Below are positions 36,058 to 45,000 of a DNA stretch of 64,000 bases, piece after piece. The stretch comes from Hoeflea_A sp965204935 (lineage in GTDB: Bacteria > Pseudomonadota > Alphaproteobacteria > Rhizobiales > Rhizobiaceae). Made by a program: the position numbers and the translations under genes. The notes under the pieces are model-generated. The model did no database searches, had not been told where the DNA came from, and worked only from the letters and a program-made list of their open reading frames with translations. Positions within the stretch are counted from its first letter, which is position 1. Every line of letters begins with the position of its first letter. The stretch is from assembly GCF_965204935.1 (NCBI RefSeq), contig NZ_CBDBFO010000002.1. One strand, written 5' to 3'.

Positions 36058-36963
36058 ATGATGCGACGGCGACTGCCACCGCTCAACGCCCTGCTCGCCT
36101 TCGAGGCGGCGGCACGGCACAGCAACTTCACCCGCGCGGCAGAGGAGCTCGGCGTCGCCCAGCCGGCGATCACCCGGCACATCAACAATCTGGAGGCCTG
36201 GCTTGGAATCAGTCTCTTCCGGAGGACCGGCAATGCCGTCTCGCTGACGGCGGACGGTGAAGCCGTCTCGGAATTGGTCACCTCTGCTTTCGACCGGCTG
36301 GAAGTATCACTCGGCTCGCTTTCCGTGCGCAGGAGCAACGAGATTGTCATAGGCGCATCCTTCGGCATCACCCATTTGTGGCTGATGCCGCAGATAACCG
36401 CGATGCGCGGCGCTGCCGGGGGCGCGGCCATCAACTTCATGACGTCCGAGAACTACAACGATTTCGATGCCGGCAAGGTCGACCTCTCAATACGCTTCGG
36501 CTCGGGCGAATGGCCGGGCAAGACTGCGAAGCTCCTATTTACCGAAACGACCTATGTGATCGCCGCGCCTTCATTCCTGGAGCGTACACCGCAACTAGAT
36601 CCCGACAATCTCGTGGGCACGCTTCAGCCGGAATGGTTGCTCGAACATGGCGACCTGCACAGCTATGGCTGGATGACCTGGAAGGACTGGTTCGATTACC
36701 ATGGCTCGGCACTTTCGGGCGAATTGCGAAATGCCGATATCAGGAACTATCCGACACTGCTCGACATGATCCGATGCGGCGAAGGCGTCGCGCTCGGCTA
36801 TGTCGGGCTGGACGATCATCTCGTCGAAGCCGGTGAAATTGTCCGACTGGGCAAGCCGGTCAGCCGCCCCGATCTCGGATACTACATCCTGTCGAATGCA
36901 GGCGACGCCCTGAGCGGTGCCAGCAAGGAGCTCTGGCAGTATCTGACGAACAGCAGTGATTGA
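36058..36963 (+). CDS. LysR-family transcriptional regulator (GcvA-like)
   Basis: 301 residues. The helix-turn-helix is LNALLAFEAAARHSNFTRAA...VAQPAITRHINNLE; the effector domain follows and resembles GcvA-type regulators. It is divergent from the HD/sterol-desaturase pair with 112 bases between the starts, so it probably controls that pair. It has two adjacent Met codons at its start. AT-rich intergenic sequence (TTGTTATGAACATAAAG) may contain its site. Confidence 0.92.
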   Translation: MMRRRLPPLNALLAFEAAARHSNFTRAAEELGVAQPAITRHINNLEAWLGISLFRRTGNAVSLTADGEAVSELVTSAFDRLEVSLGSLSVRRSNEIVIGASFGITHLWLMPQITAMRGAAGGAAINFMTSENYNDFDAGKVDLSIRFGSGEWPGKTAKLLFTETTYVIAAPSFLERTPQLDPDNLVGTLQPEWLLEHGDLHSYGWMTWKDWFDYHGSALSGELRNADIRNYPTLLDMIRCGEGVALGYVGLDDHLVEAGEIVRLGKPVSRPDLGYYILSNAGDALSGASKELWQYLTNSSD

Positions 36964-37038
36964 TCGGTGGGCATCCGGGATGCCTTCCGCAGGCATGGCG
37001 GATCGGACAGCGGCCTGCAACGGCTAAATCGAAGACCT

Positions 37039-37149
37039 TTATAGCGGTCGCTTGATAACTATTCCCGAAACCTTCGGTTCAAGTTTGGCCGTCCTGTCGG
37101 CCAGTTTGCCATGCTTCGCGACGATAGGTTGATCGTAGGTTCTCTTCAT
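37039..37149 (-). CDS. Candidate RiPP precursor A (36 residues)
   Basis: Starts MKRTYDQPIVAKHGKLADRT and ends KVSGIVIKRPL. The leader fits Y-x2-P-x-[LIV]-x3-G-x5-T, the pattern that RRE domains bind in lasso-peptide leaders (Tyr5, Pro8, Val10, Gly14, Thr20). AGGAAC and AGGAAA precede the ATG. The end shares VSGI with the three neighbouring genes. No Gly or Ala is placed for a canonical lasso ring, so another modification, or none, is possible. It is the last of four on this strand. Ends with TAA. Confidence 0.62.
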   Translation of the reverse strand: MKRTYDQPIVAKHGKLADRTAKLEPKVSGIVIKRPL

Positions 37150-37224
37150 GTTTCCTGTTCCTCGTAGTGTCATTTCGGAACCGGGGCATTCCCGGAAGAC
37201 TCATGTTGGATTTGGCGAAATCCC

Positions 37225-37252
37225 GCCCCCGGCTCGAATATCCGCCGGGGGC
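37225..37252. terminator. GC-rich hairpin between precursor genes A and B
   Basis: Perfect 9-bp stem GCCCCCGGC/GCCGGGGGC with a 10-base loop, 14 bases after the stop of gene B when read on the reverse strand. It lacks a T run in that direction (GGGATTTC), so it is probably an attenuator or RNA-stability element. Confidence 0.45.
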
Positions 37253-37266
37253 CTTTCCCTTTGCGG

Positions 37267-37395
37267 CTAACGTTCGGTGGAGACACCCGACACAGGCGGT
37301 CTCACCCCGCCACCCCCGTCTTCGGGAGCGACCGCAAGTGCCGGCTTGATCATGCCGCGGTTTTTGATGTCGGGCTTCGTATAGGTATTCTTCAT
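37267..37395 (-). CDS. Candidate RiPP precursor B (42 residues)
   Basis: Starts MKNTYTKPDIKNRGMIKPAL and ends GVRPPVSGVSTER. Leader residues Tyr5, Pro8, Ile10 and Gly14 match the set; Thr20 is replaced by Leu. A run of Asp-Gly-Gly-Gly-Gly links leader and core. The ATG lies 4 bases after the TAG of gene C, so translation is probably coupled. VSGV near the end matches the conserved core motif of the other three. Confidence 0.62.
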   Translation of the reverse strand: MKNTYTKPDIKNRGMIKPALAVAPEDGGGGVRPPVSGVSTER

Positions 37396-37399
37396 GGCA

Positions 37400-37510
37400 C
37401 TATTCGTCGCACCCGGTGTCAACGACAACTCCGGAGATGACCTCCTTGCATATTGCCGGTCTGATTTGCCCGCGATTCCTTACCGCGGGTCTCTGGTAAT
37501 CTTTCTTCAT
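37400..37510 (-). CDS. Candidate RiPP precursor C (36 residues)
   Basis: Starts MKKDYQRPAVRNRGQIRPAI and ends EVISGVVVDTGCDE. Tyr5, Pro8, Val10 and Gly14 match the set; NRG is shared with gene B. It has Cys at 21 and 34, absent in the others. The GAGG site lies within CACTACGAGGA, a block repeated before gene A. Preceded by an intrinsic terminator-like hairpin at 37536-37567, so it may be expressed at a different level from gene D. Confidence 0.62.
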   Translation of the reverse strand: MKKDYQRPAVRNRGQIRPAICKEVISGVVVDTGCDE

Positions 37511-37535
37511 GTTCTTGGGTCCTCGTAGTGTCTGG

Positions 37536-37567
37536 AAAAAATCCGGGAAACAGAACAGCGTTCCCGG
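37536..37567 (-). terminator. Terminator-like hairpin between precursor genes D and C
   Basis: On the reverse strand a 7-bp stem CCGGGAA/TTCCCGG with an 11-base loop is followed by ATTTTTTCC. It would end or reduce transcription after gene D before reaching C, B and A. Confidence 0.65.
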
Positions 37568-37649
37568 AACACGCAGTTGGATATTTCGAAACCCCTGCGG
37601 CACAGGCCTGCCATCGTCACATCATGGCCGCCGGTCCCCATTTTCGGTG

Positions 37650-37766
37650 CTACCGCTCATCGGAAATGGGCACCTTTATGCCGGAGATGACCGGCGCCGG
37701 CCTTGCCGCCACATGCGCGAGGCTGTCGCGCTTTGTCACTGCCGGTGCTTCATAGCTTTTCTTCAC
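37650..37766 (-). CDS. Candidate RiPP precursor D (38 residues)
   Basis: Starts (GTG) MKKSYEAPAVTKRDSLAHVA and ends VISGIKVPISDER. Tyr5, Pro8 and Val10 are kept; Gly14 is replaced by Asp, giving KRDSL, a form I recall from other short rhizobial proteins annotated as putative RiPP precursors. The core holds PAPVISGI. A GGAGG site lies about 6 bases before the GTG. It is first of four on this strand and the MFS exporter gene is divergent, 423 bases away. Confidence 0.62.
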   Translation of the reverse strand: MKKSYEAPAVTKRDSLAHVAARPAPVISGIKVPISDER

Positions 37767-38189
37767 AAAATGCCTCCAGTTTCGCGCAACGTTCGCACAA
37801 CAGGCTGCAATTCACTTCCTGAGAGCCGATTGTTGCGCCCATGACGATTTGCCCAAATAATTGAGATATTTGGCAGGCGGACAATTGTTCGCAAACGTTT
37901 GAACGAACGTGTTAGTGCGCGTATGAGCGAACGTGGTAATGCGCTGAAGGGCGCGTTATATTTTGGTTGGTTGCCGGCTGCGCGAGGCAGACGAGTGCAG
38001 GTTGCACCATGGCAGATGCAGGACATAAACTTGCGACCCCTGCCGGGATGGAACCCGGCGTCTTGAACAGTCAAAAAGGACCGCCGCACCTGTCTTGCAC
38101 ACCAGAAGGACGTTCAAAGTTGCGGTTCCGCGCGAATCATCACTTAATGAATTTTCTGCACGGTTCACTCCATTCGGACAGCGTCACCA
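37767..38189. promoter_or_regulatory. Divergent region between precursor array and MFS gene
   Basis: 423 bases without a convincing gene. It contains a near-perfect 17-base direct repeat, CGAACGTGTTAGTGCGC at 37904-37920 and CGAACGTGGTAATGCGC at 37928-37944 (24-base period), preceded by the dyad CAAACGTTTG. Tandem sites one to two helix turns apart are typical of regulator binding. It probably carries the promoters of the peptide array (reverse) and the MFS gene (forward). Confidence 0.5.
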
Positions 38190-39446
38190 TTGGGCCAAAA
38201 CAAAAACCGTTTCTATCTGCTGTGGTCGGGAATCACTGAGAGCGTCTCAGACATTCTTGCAAGCCCGGGAATGGTCCTGCCCTTCCTTTATCTGGCGCTC
38301 GGAGCACCGCAGTACATCGCCACGCTTCTGCTTCCCTGCGTAAAGGCCGCCCGCCTGATCATCGAGGCACTGATTTCGCCGTACATCACCGTGGGCGTTC
38401 GCGCCAAATATGCGATGATCCTGCCAAACCTGACCATAGCCGCCGTTTTGGCGCTCGTCGCTCTTTCCGCGGAAAGCCTCCCAATCTGGCTCGCTGCGGC
38501 GCTGTTCATCTTCGTGTCTGTCGTGCTGGGTCTGTGCAACGGGGTCTGGGTTCTCGGAAGCAACCAGCTTTACGGAACGGAACTTGATGAAGGCGAGCGG
38601 GGCAAGGTTGTTTTCGCACAACTGGGCGGAAGCTGCGTGCTGGCAATAGTGGTTGTCTGGCTGACCCGCGATTTGATGTCGGGCGACACGCCATACGAAC
38701 GTCACCGGGTGCCTCTCTGGATGGGCGTCGTATCACTCCTGGTGGCCTGTGTTTGCCTCTATCAAGTTGTCGTGACGAAGCGATCGCAGACCGCGGAAGG
38801 CGACGGCGCATCTTCCGAGGAAACACTCAGTTTCGTTGTTCAGGTCGCGCGGGGCTGGGCACTGGCCGTGCGGTATGCCTGGTACAGGAAATTCCTTGTA
38901 TCCCGGGTCTTCTTCTTGTCCGTTGAACTCGCAACACCGTTCTATACGATTCACGCCGCCAGCTATCATCTGGCAACGCCGCACATCCTCAGCATTTTCG
39001 TGACCGCAACCAGCGCCGGGACGGCGCTCGGGGCATTGCTGTGGCGAAGACTGGTCCAGCGCTCCATCCGCTACACAATCGCTGGCGCGTCTGCCATCGC
39101 ATCATTCTCCGCATTGATTGCGATCGGCTTCGACCTGTTCGGCCTTGCTGCCAATCCATGGGTCTACGCCACAACGATCTTCTTCCTGTCTTTCGGGATC
39201 GGCGGCGTTGAGAACGGCAGGTACCTCTACCTGCTCTCCATGTCATCTGAGAAGGACCGTCCCTACATGGTTGCGCTTGGAGATGTTGTTGCCGGAACCG
39301 CCGGCATCGCCTTCGCGGCCACTCTCGGATTGCTCGCCCAGCAACAGGGCGTGCTTCTGTCGCTGGCGGCCCTGGCACTGTTGAATATCATTTCGGTGTA
39401 TCTGGCGCTGAGTTTGCAGGAGCAATTCGAGCCGAAAACGGCTTGA
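38190..39446 (+). CDS. MFS-type transporter next to the peptide array
   Basis: 418 residues, 11-12 membrane segments; the N-terminal part RFYLLWSGITESVSD resembles MFS proteins but lacks the standard GxLaDrxGrr loop (here KAARLIIEALISPY). Substrate unknown; its divergence from the four peptide genes makes it a candidate peptide exporter. No ATG at the start: I used the TTG at 38190, the only plausible start before the first membrane segment; upstream the frame closes at 38148. tRNA-Leu follows on the other strand. Confidence 0.75.
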   Translation: MGQNKNRFYLLWSGITESVSDILASPGMVLPFLYLALGAPQYIATLLLPCVKAARLIIEALISPYITVGVRAKYAMILPNLTIAAVLALVALSAESLPIWLAAALFIFVSVVLGLCNGVWVLGSNQLYGTELDEGERGKVVFAQLGGSCVLAIVVVWLTRDLMSGDTPYERHRVPLWMGVVSLLVACVCLYQVVVTKRSQTAEGDGASSEETLSFVVQVARGWALAVRYAWYRKFLVSRVFFLSVELATPFYTIHAASYHLATPHILSIFVTATSAGTALGALLWRRLVQRSIRYTIAGASAIASFSALIAIGFDLFGLAANPWVYATTIFFLSFGIGGVENGRYLYLLSMSSEKDRPYMVALGDVVAGTAGIAFAATLGLLAQQQGVLLSLAALALLNIISVYLALSLQEQFEPKTA

Positions 39447-39464
39447 GGATAAAATCAGATGGGC

Positions 39465-39551
39465 TGGTGCCCCCTGCCGGACTTGAACCGGCAAACCCTT
39501 CCGGGTGACAGATTTTAAGTCTGTTGCGTATACCAATTTCGCCAAGGGGGC
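39465..39551 (-). tRNA. tRNA-Leu (TAA)
   Basis: 87 bases on the reverse strand. Acceptor GCCCCCT pairs with AGGGGGC, discriminator A, CCA encoded. The anticodon arm CAGACTTAAAATCTG has anticodon TAA. A long variable arm (CACCCGGAAGGGT) marks a class II tRNA, and the T arm GCCGGTTCAAGTCCGGC is perfect. Confidence 0.98.
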
Positions 39552-39761
39552 CCGCGCCTACTGGTAATTATCCATGACAGGATTGCAAGTTCTTTAACAG
39601 GCCCGCGGGCGAGCCGATGTCGCTCCGGCGCATCCACAGGCCCGATACTCAGTCAGCTTCCTTATGTGTTTTACATCCCCGGCAAATATGCATAGGATCA
39701 CGCAAAACGTATAACCTCTGAACAACACCAAAAGTATATTCAACGGCTTCATAATTCTGCC

Positions 39762-40199
39762 ATGGCTCATCTCAATACCAGACTCAAAGCCGCGCGGGAG
39801 GCGGCCGGATATAAGACAGCCGCAATCGCTGCTGAAGCACTTGGCGTCAGCTACTCGACCTATGCATCGCACGAGAACGGTTCGCGCGGCGTCAGCCGCC
39901 CTGCCCTCACGCAATATGCAAAGCGTTTCAAGGTAACGACCGATTGGCTCCTGTCCGGCAAAGGCGGCGGTCCTGACAGCGATGACGACGATTATCCGAA
40001 TACGCGGCTGATTTCCGCCAACGGATCCGACACCGAACTCGATCTCGAGCTGTTCGACCAGGCGACCCATGCCGCGGATATGATTATTGAGGACTACGGC
40101 CAGCAGGTTTCACTGGAAAAGCGGCACAAACTTATCCAGCAGCAATATCGTCGATTGAGAGCGCTGCGTTCGAAGAACCTTGTAAAGGACAGCAGCTAG
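39762..40199 (+). CDS. XRE-family regulator (phage-repressor-like helix-turn-helix)
   Basis: 145 residues. The N-terminal helix-turn-helix is TRLKAAREAAGYKTAAIAAE with ALGVSYSTYASHENGSRG as recognition region, similar to CI/Cro-type XRE proteins (Ser/Tyr-type). The middle is acidic (SDDDDYP), and the C-terminal helix may dimerise. There is no S24 protease domain. It precedes the PAS-like gene on the same strand and could regulate it. A tRNA gene lies just upstream, a frequent integration point, but no integrase was found. Confidence 0.85.
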   Translation: MAHLNTRLKAAREAAGYKTAAIAAEALGVSYSTYASHENGSRGVSRPALTQYAKRFKVTTDWLLSGKGGGPDSDDDDYPNTRLISANGSDTELDLELFDQATHAADMIIEDYGQQVSLEKRHKLIQQQYRRLRALRSKNLVKDSS

Positions 40200-40256
40200 T
40201 ACCTACCTTATCACCTGGGCGCGGGTTAATTTTGGGGAAATACGGGAAATCCATAA

Positions 40257-41102
40257 ATGATAAAATCTATTAATGTGAACATGGTCGGTTTCGACCATCC
40301 TGACGCGCAGGCGATTTTCGACGCACCGGACCGCTATGGAAATGATCGCGAATATCTCGACGCCATGTGCGAGCACTATGGCTGTCACCTGTCGCGCGAC
40401 ATCATTGCCGTCACCGTCGCAAGCCACACCGATGTAGAGCGCTTCACCACCGCCGAGTGGGATCGGTTCGCCGCCCTTTTCGGTCGGGTCATCGCCCATT
40501 TGTGGCTGCCGAAGAGGCAGGGTATGGCCGTCCACACTAAACTGCTCGACGACTGCGTCTTTGACACGCGCGACGTTTCAAGGACGCAGCTGGACCTTTT
40601 CCGGGCGTGGGACCGCAGCGGCGGTCACGCGGACGAACAGTTGCATGCAAGTCTGTTCGGCATGGCTGACGAACTGGTTCTGTTCGGCATGCCGATGAAG
40701 ACCGCGATACCGGAGATCACCCATGTCGGCAGCCGCTCACTGGCGGGCCGCGTGATGGGCACGGGATGGCGCAAGGAATTGAATTCGGGCGGCGGCAGCG
40801 ATGCCGTCGCCGCCGCCTATCTGAAGGCTTGTGAAGGCGAGCCGGTCCTCGAACATGTGACCTACGAGACGCACCGCGAAGGTCAGCGTTTTCAACTTGA
40901 GTACCGGCGTCTGGTCCTGATGATCAAGACACCAAGAGGTTTTCCATTTCTGGCAACATACTCGGAGCTTGAACAGCTGGACTACGCAGCTCGTCCTTCA
41001 GCCAGCCAAGAAATTCGCTCCGGTTTATCGCACCCAGCCAGTAGTCATGTTTTGCTTGGCTCGGATGCTGCACCCATTGCAGCGCATTCTTTATCTGCGT
41101 AG
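40257..41102 (+). CDS. Hypothetical protein with PAS-like C-terminal region
   Basis: 281 residues. The N-terminal part (1-110) has no recognised family. From about residue 120, GMADELVLFGMPMKTAIPEI is followed by HVGSRSLAGRVMGTGWRKEL, then EYRRLVLMIKTPRGFPFLAT, the succession of a PAS-like sensor domain seen in alphaproteobacterial one-domain proteins. Its last 60 residues overlap, in convergent orientation, the end of the GNAT gene at 40924. The tail PSASQEIRSGLSHPASSHVL is of low complexity, so the real end may lie earlier or the tail may be new sequence. Confidence 0.6.
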   Translation: MIKSINVNMVGFDHPDAQAIFDAPDRYGNDREYLDAMCEHYGCHLSRDIIAVTVASHTDVERFTTAEWDRFAALFGRVIAHLWLPKRQGMAVHTKLLDDCVFDTRDVSRTQLDLFRAWDRSGGHADEQLHASLFGMADELVLFGMPMKTAIPEITHVGSRSLAGRVMGTGWRKELNSGGGSDAVAAAYLKACEGEPVLEHVTYETHREGQRFQLEYRRLVLMIKTPRGFPFLATYSELEQLDYAARPSASQEIRSGLSHPASSHVLLGSDAAPIAAHSLSA

Positions 41103-41655
41103 ACAACTCGATCGCCGCCATCAGCCCGCTGCGAACATCCTTGTTTTCCATAAATATGTAAAACAGCTCCGTATCGGGCCAGTAGCTCCATGCGACGGGC
41201 TTGATATAGGCGGCCATCAGCTGCCCGATACCCTGCTTCTGGTATTTGGGCAGCACGCGGTATTCGCCGCAATAGCACAAATTGCCGCTCGTGCGTTCCA
41301 GAAACGGCTTCTGCTCGTTTCGGAAAACAACTGGGTTTTCTGGATCCGGCGTGTAGTAGCGCGTCCACGAGCGCTTGGCATAGCTGGCCAGCGTTTCCGA
41401 ACCCAGCGGCTGGCGTTTGCATGCAACGGTCGCCACGCACTTGGCCTGATCGTAAATGCCGACCCAGAATGCCTCGTCACGGAAAAATGCGTTGAAGCGC
41501 GGCGCGAAATGAGGCGTGGCCTCAAAGCCCATGCGCTCGGTCTCGGCCATGAAGAGTTCGAAGTCCGTCGAATGGCGCAACTCCAGCCCCAATTCCTCGA
41601 TCTTCAAGCGATAATGCCCGGCCACCCGGTTAATCGGTTCCAAAAATTCCTGCAT
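40924..41655 (-). CDS. GNAT-like acyltransferase
   Basis: 243 residues. The acyl-CoA loop is YRVLPKYQKQGIGQLMAAYI, with CGEY strand ahead; a GNAT fold of unknown substrate. It contains Cys/Trp/Tyr-rich segments (WTRYYTPDPENP, SYWPDTELFYIFMENKD). I chose the ATG at 41655 (GGGTGA 9 bases ahead); a GTG at 41664 is in frame. The last 59 codons overlap the end of the forward PAS-like gene. Confidence 0.72.
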   Translation of the reverse strand: MQEFLEPINRVAGHYRLKIEELGLELRHSTDFELFMAETERMGFEATPHFAPRFNAFFRDEAFWVGIYDQAKCVATVACKRQPLGSETLASYAKRSWTRYYTPDPENPVVFRNEQKPFLERTSGNLCYCGEYRVLPKYQKQGIGQLMAAYIKPVAWSYWPDTELFYIFMENKDVRSGLMAAIELSTQIKNALQWVQHPSQAKHDYWLGAINRSEFLGWLKDELRSPAVQAPSMLPEMENLLVS

Positions 41656-42049
41656 AGAAGTCACCCACTAAAATTCGCCAAAGTATAGCCGGGACGTAAA
41701 ACCTATACAATTTCGGGGGTGTTAAAGGATGTGCTTAACGTTAATTATGCATAACGCGTAGGAAATTATTGTCGCCGCATTTGAACTGTCGCCTAAACCA
41801 TTTTGGCCGCTAAACAGCCCATCGGGGGTGTTTTGCCGGCCTTAATGGCGGTCTTCGTTAACAGACGGCCGGGCGAACTTGAACGACCGGCAGCTTTGCG
41901 ACCGGCATAGGGGCGTCAGGTCGCGCCCGGCCTATCAACCACGAGACGGAATAAGCGTGGTGTACTTTTTATGAGCGCGCAACTCGGGGTTGTCAAGTTG
42001 CGGCTTCGGCGCCGTCAAAACATCCACAACGAATTGTAAACCGCGCTGC
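41656..42049. other. Intergenic stretch between GNAT and 5-oxoprolinase genes
   Basis: About 390 bases, moderately AT-rich. Contains the GNAT promoter; TATACT/TATAGG elements at 41670-41712 are candidates. I see short GC-rich dyads (GGCCGGGCG and similar near 41865-41935) but no clear terminator or RNA gene. Confidence 0.35.
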
Positions 42050-45000
42050 TCATCCTACTCCCCAGCCGCCGCCGCCCGGTGTTTTCATCATGAACACATC
42101 GCCCGGTGCGACTTCCGTATGATCATTGCCTTCCAGCATGTCCACAGAACCATCGCTGCGCGACACACTGTTTACGCCGCAGGAGCCGTCCTCGCCGCCG
42201 TTCATGCCGAATGGACGCGTTTTGCGGTGCGAAGTCAGTGTGGTCACGGTCATGGCTTCAAGGAAACGCATCCTGCGAACAATGCCATCGCCGCCGGCAT
42301 GAATGCCGCTGCCTCCGGAGCCGCGGCGTATGGAAAACTCCTCGACCCGAACGGGAAACCGTTTCTCGAGCACTTCCGGATCGGTCATCCGCGTATTGGT
42401 CATGTGGGAGTGGACGGCACTGGCACCGGAAAACGCCGGCCCCGCCCCGGTGCCGCCACAGATGGTCTCGTAATTCTGCAGGTGATCGTTACCCCACACG
42501 AAATTGTTCATCGTGCCTTGCGAACCGGCGATCACGCCGAGCGCTCCGTAAAGGCAATCTGCAATCGACTGGCTCACCTCGGTGTTTCCGGCAATGACCG
42601 CCGCCGGGTATTCCGGATTGATCATCGTGCCGGCGGGCGCAATGATCCGCAGTGGTTTCAGGCAGCCTTCATTCATCGGGATTTCAGCCCCGACAAGCGT
42701 TCGAAACACATAGAGGACCACAGCCGTGCAAATGGAAGCCGGTGCATTGTAGTTGCCCTCGTCCTGCGGCGAGGTTCCGGCAAAGTCGACCGTCGCCTCG
42801 CGCCGGTCAGGATCAACGGAAATCGTGACGCAGATCTGCGCTCCACTGTCGAGCGGATAGGTGAAGCTGCCGTTTTCAAGGCGAGTGATCACGCGGCGGA
42901 CGGACTCTTCCGCATTGTCCTGAACATGCCCCATATAAGCGATCACCGCGTCCTGCCCATAGGTCGCAATCATCCGCTGCACTTCACGCACGCCGGTCTC
43001 ATTCGCGGCGATCTGCGCTTCAAGATCGGCCATGTTCTGATCGATGTTTCGGCATGGATAGCGACCTGAGCCCAACAGCGCCCGGGTCTCTTCATTGCGA
43101 AGCCACCCGCCCTCGACCAGCTTGAAATTGCTGATCAGCACGCCTTCCTCATCGATGTGCCGGCTGTCCGGCGGTGCGGATCCCGGCGTCCGGCCACCGA
43201 TATCCGCGTGATGGCCGCGCGAACCGACAAAGAAGAGAATCTCCTGGCCGGCTTCGTCAAACACCGGCGTGATAACGGTGACGTCAGGCAGATGGGTGCC
43301 GCCCTCGAACGGGTTGTTCAGCATATAGCTGTCGCCGGGGCGGATCCTGTCCCGGTTCATGGCAAGCACCGTGCGCACGCTCTGGCTCATCGAGCCAAGA
43401 TGCACCGGCACATGCGGCGCATTGGCGACCAGCCCGCCCGATCCGTCGAACAGCGCACAGGAAAAATCCAGCCGCTCCTTGATATTGACCGAATAGGCCG
43501 TGTTGGCGAGCGTTGCGCCCATCTGCTCGGCGATCGACATGAAGAGATTGTTGAAGACCTCCAGCATGATCGGATCGGCCTCGGTTCCGAGCGCTGCCTG
43601 CCGGGCCATTTCCGCCACGCGGTTGAGAACCAGGTTCCCGTAGTTGTCGATGCGCGCCTGCCAGCCCTCCTCGACGACGTTGGTGCCGGTCCGCTCGGTG
43701 ATGATGGCTGGTCCCGCAACGATCTGCCCGACCGGCAGTTCGCTACGCTCATAGAGTGGCGCCTTTGTCCAGCGCCCGCTGCTGCGCACGGGCACGGACG
43801 CGCGCGGCATCGCATCTTCCAATTGGCCTGTGGCCAGCGTTTCGGATGCCTCCTCGGACATGCCGATCGCCTCGGCCGCCAGCATATCGATGATGAGCTC
43901 CCGGCTCGGCGATGCGAAGCCGTAGCGTGCCTCATGTGCCGCGTCGAAACGTTCCTGCATTTCCGTCGGCGTGCCGAACATGACTTCCAGGGTCTGGTGC
44001 GAACCTGCATAGCGCAGATGCGCGCGCAGTTCCGTGCGGATCTTGCTGTCCTCAACACCCTGATCCGACACCTCCGCCCGGACTTCCCGCTCGATCCGCT
44101 GAAGGACCCTGCCTGCGCGTTCGGCGTCCTCGATACCGCCATCGAACTGTTCTTCGCGCATGGCCCGGATCTCGGCCAGACCCATGCCATAGGCGGAAAG
44201 AACGCCGGCAAACGGATGGATGAAGACCGAAGTCATGCCGAGCGCGTCGGCGACAAGACAGGCATGCTGTCCGCCGGCGCCGCCGAAACAGTTGAGCGTA
44301 TAGGCGGTGACATTGTAGCCGCGCTGCACGGAAATCTTCTTGATCGCATTCGCCATGTTTTCAATGGCAACGCGCAGGAATCCCTCCGCCGTCTCTTCTG
44401 GCGACAGAGGCTCAAGGCCGGTATGGTCGGCGATCTCCTGCGCCATAACGGCAAATTTCTGGCGCACGATTTCAACGTCCAGCGGCTGATCGGCCTGCGG
44501 ACCGAAGACATTCGGAAAGTGATCCGGATTGAGTTTTCCGAGCATCACATTGCAGTCTGTCACGGTCAGCGGTCCGCCGCGGCGATAGCAGGCGGGACCG
44601 GGATTGGCACCGGCGCTTTCCGGCCCGACCTGATAGCGGCCATCGCGGAAACTGAGGATCGAGCCACCGCCGGCTGCCACAGTGTGAATATTCATCATCG
44701 GCGCGCGCATGCGCACACCGGCGACTTCGGTCTCGAAACTGCGCTCATATTCGCCGGCATAGTGGCAAACGTCGGTCGACGTGCCGCCCATGTCAAAGCC
44801 GATGAGCTTGTCGAAACCGGCTAGACCGGCGGTCTTGACCATGCCGACGACCCCGCCGGCAGGCCCGGAGAGGATCGCGTCCTTGCCCTGGAACAGCCGT
44901 GCATCGGTGAGCCCGCCGCTCGACTGCATGAACATCAGCCGCTCACAGGCCCCGCCCTCGACATCAAGCGCATCAGCTACCTGGTCGACATAGCGGCGCA

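Noticed and set aside
37039..37766. Canonical lasso-peptide gene cluster
   Set aside because: No B1/B2/C proteins in the window and the cores lack a suitable ring residue; kept only as a RiPP-like array.
37763..38239. Small frames in the promoter region between the peptide array and MFS gene
   Set aside because: Two overlapping frames on both strands (108 and 90 codons), neither with a ribosome site or leader motif.
43157..44824. Forward 555-codon frame opposite 5-oxoprolinase
   Set aside because: Shadow of a conserved gene; Arg/His-rich product with no family.
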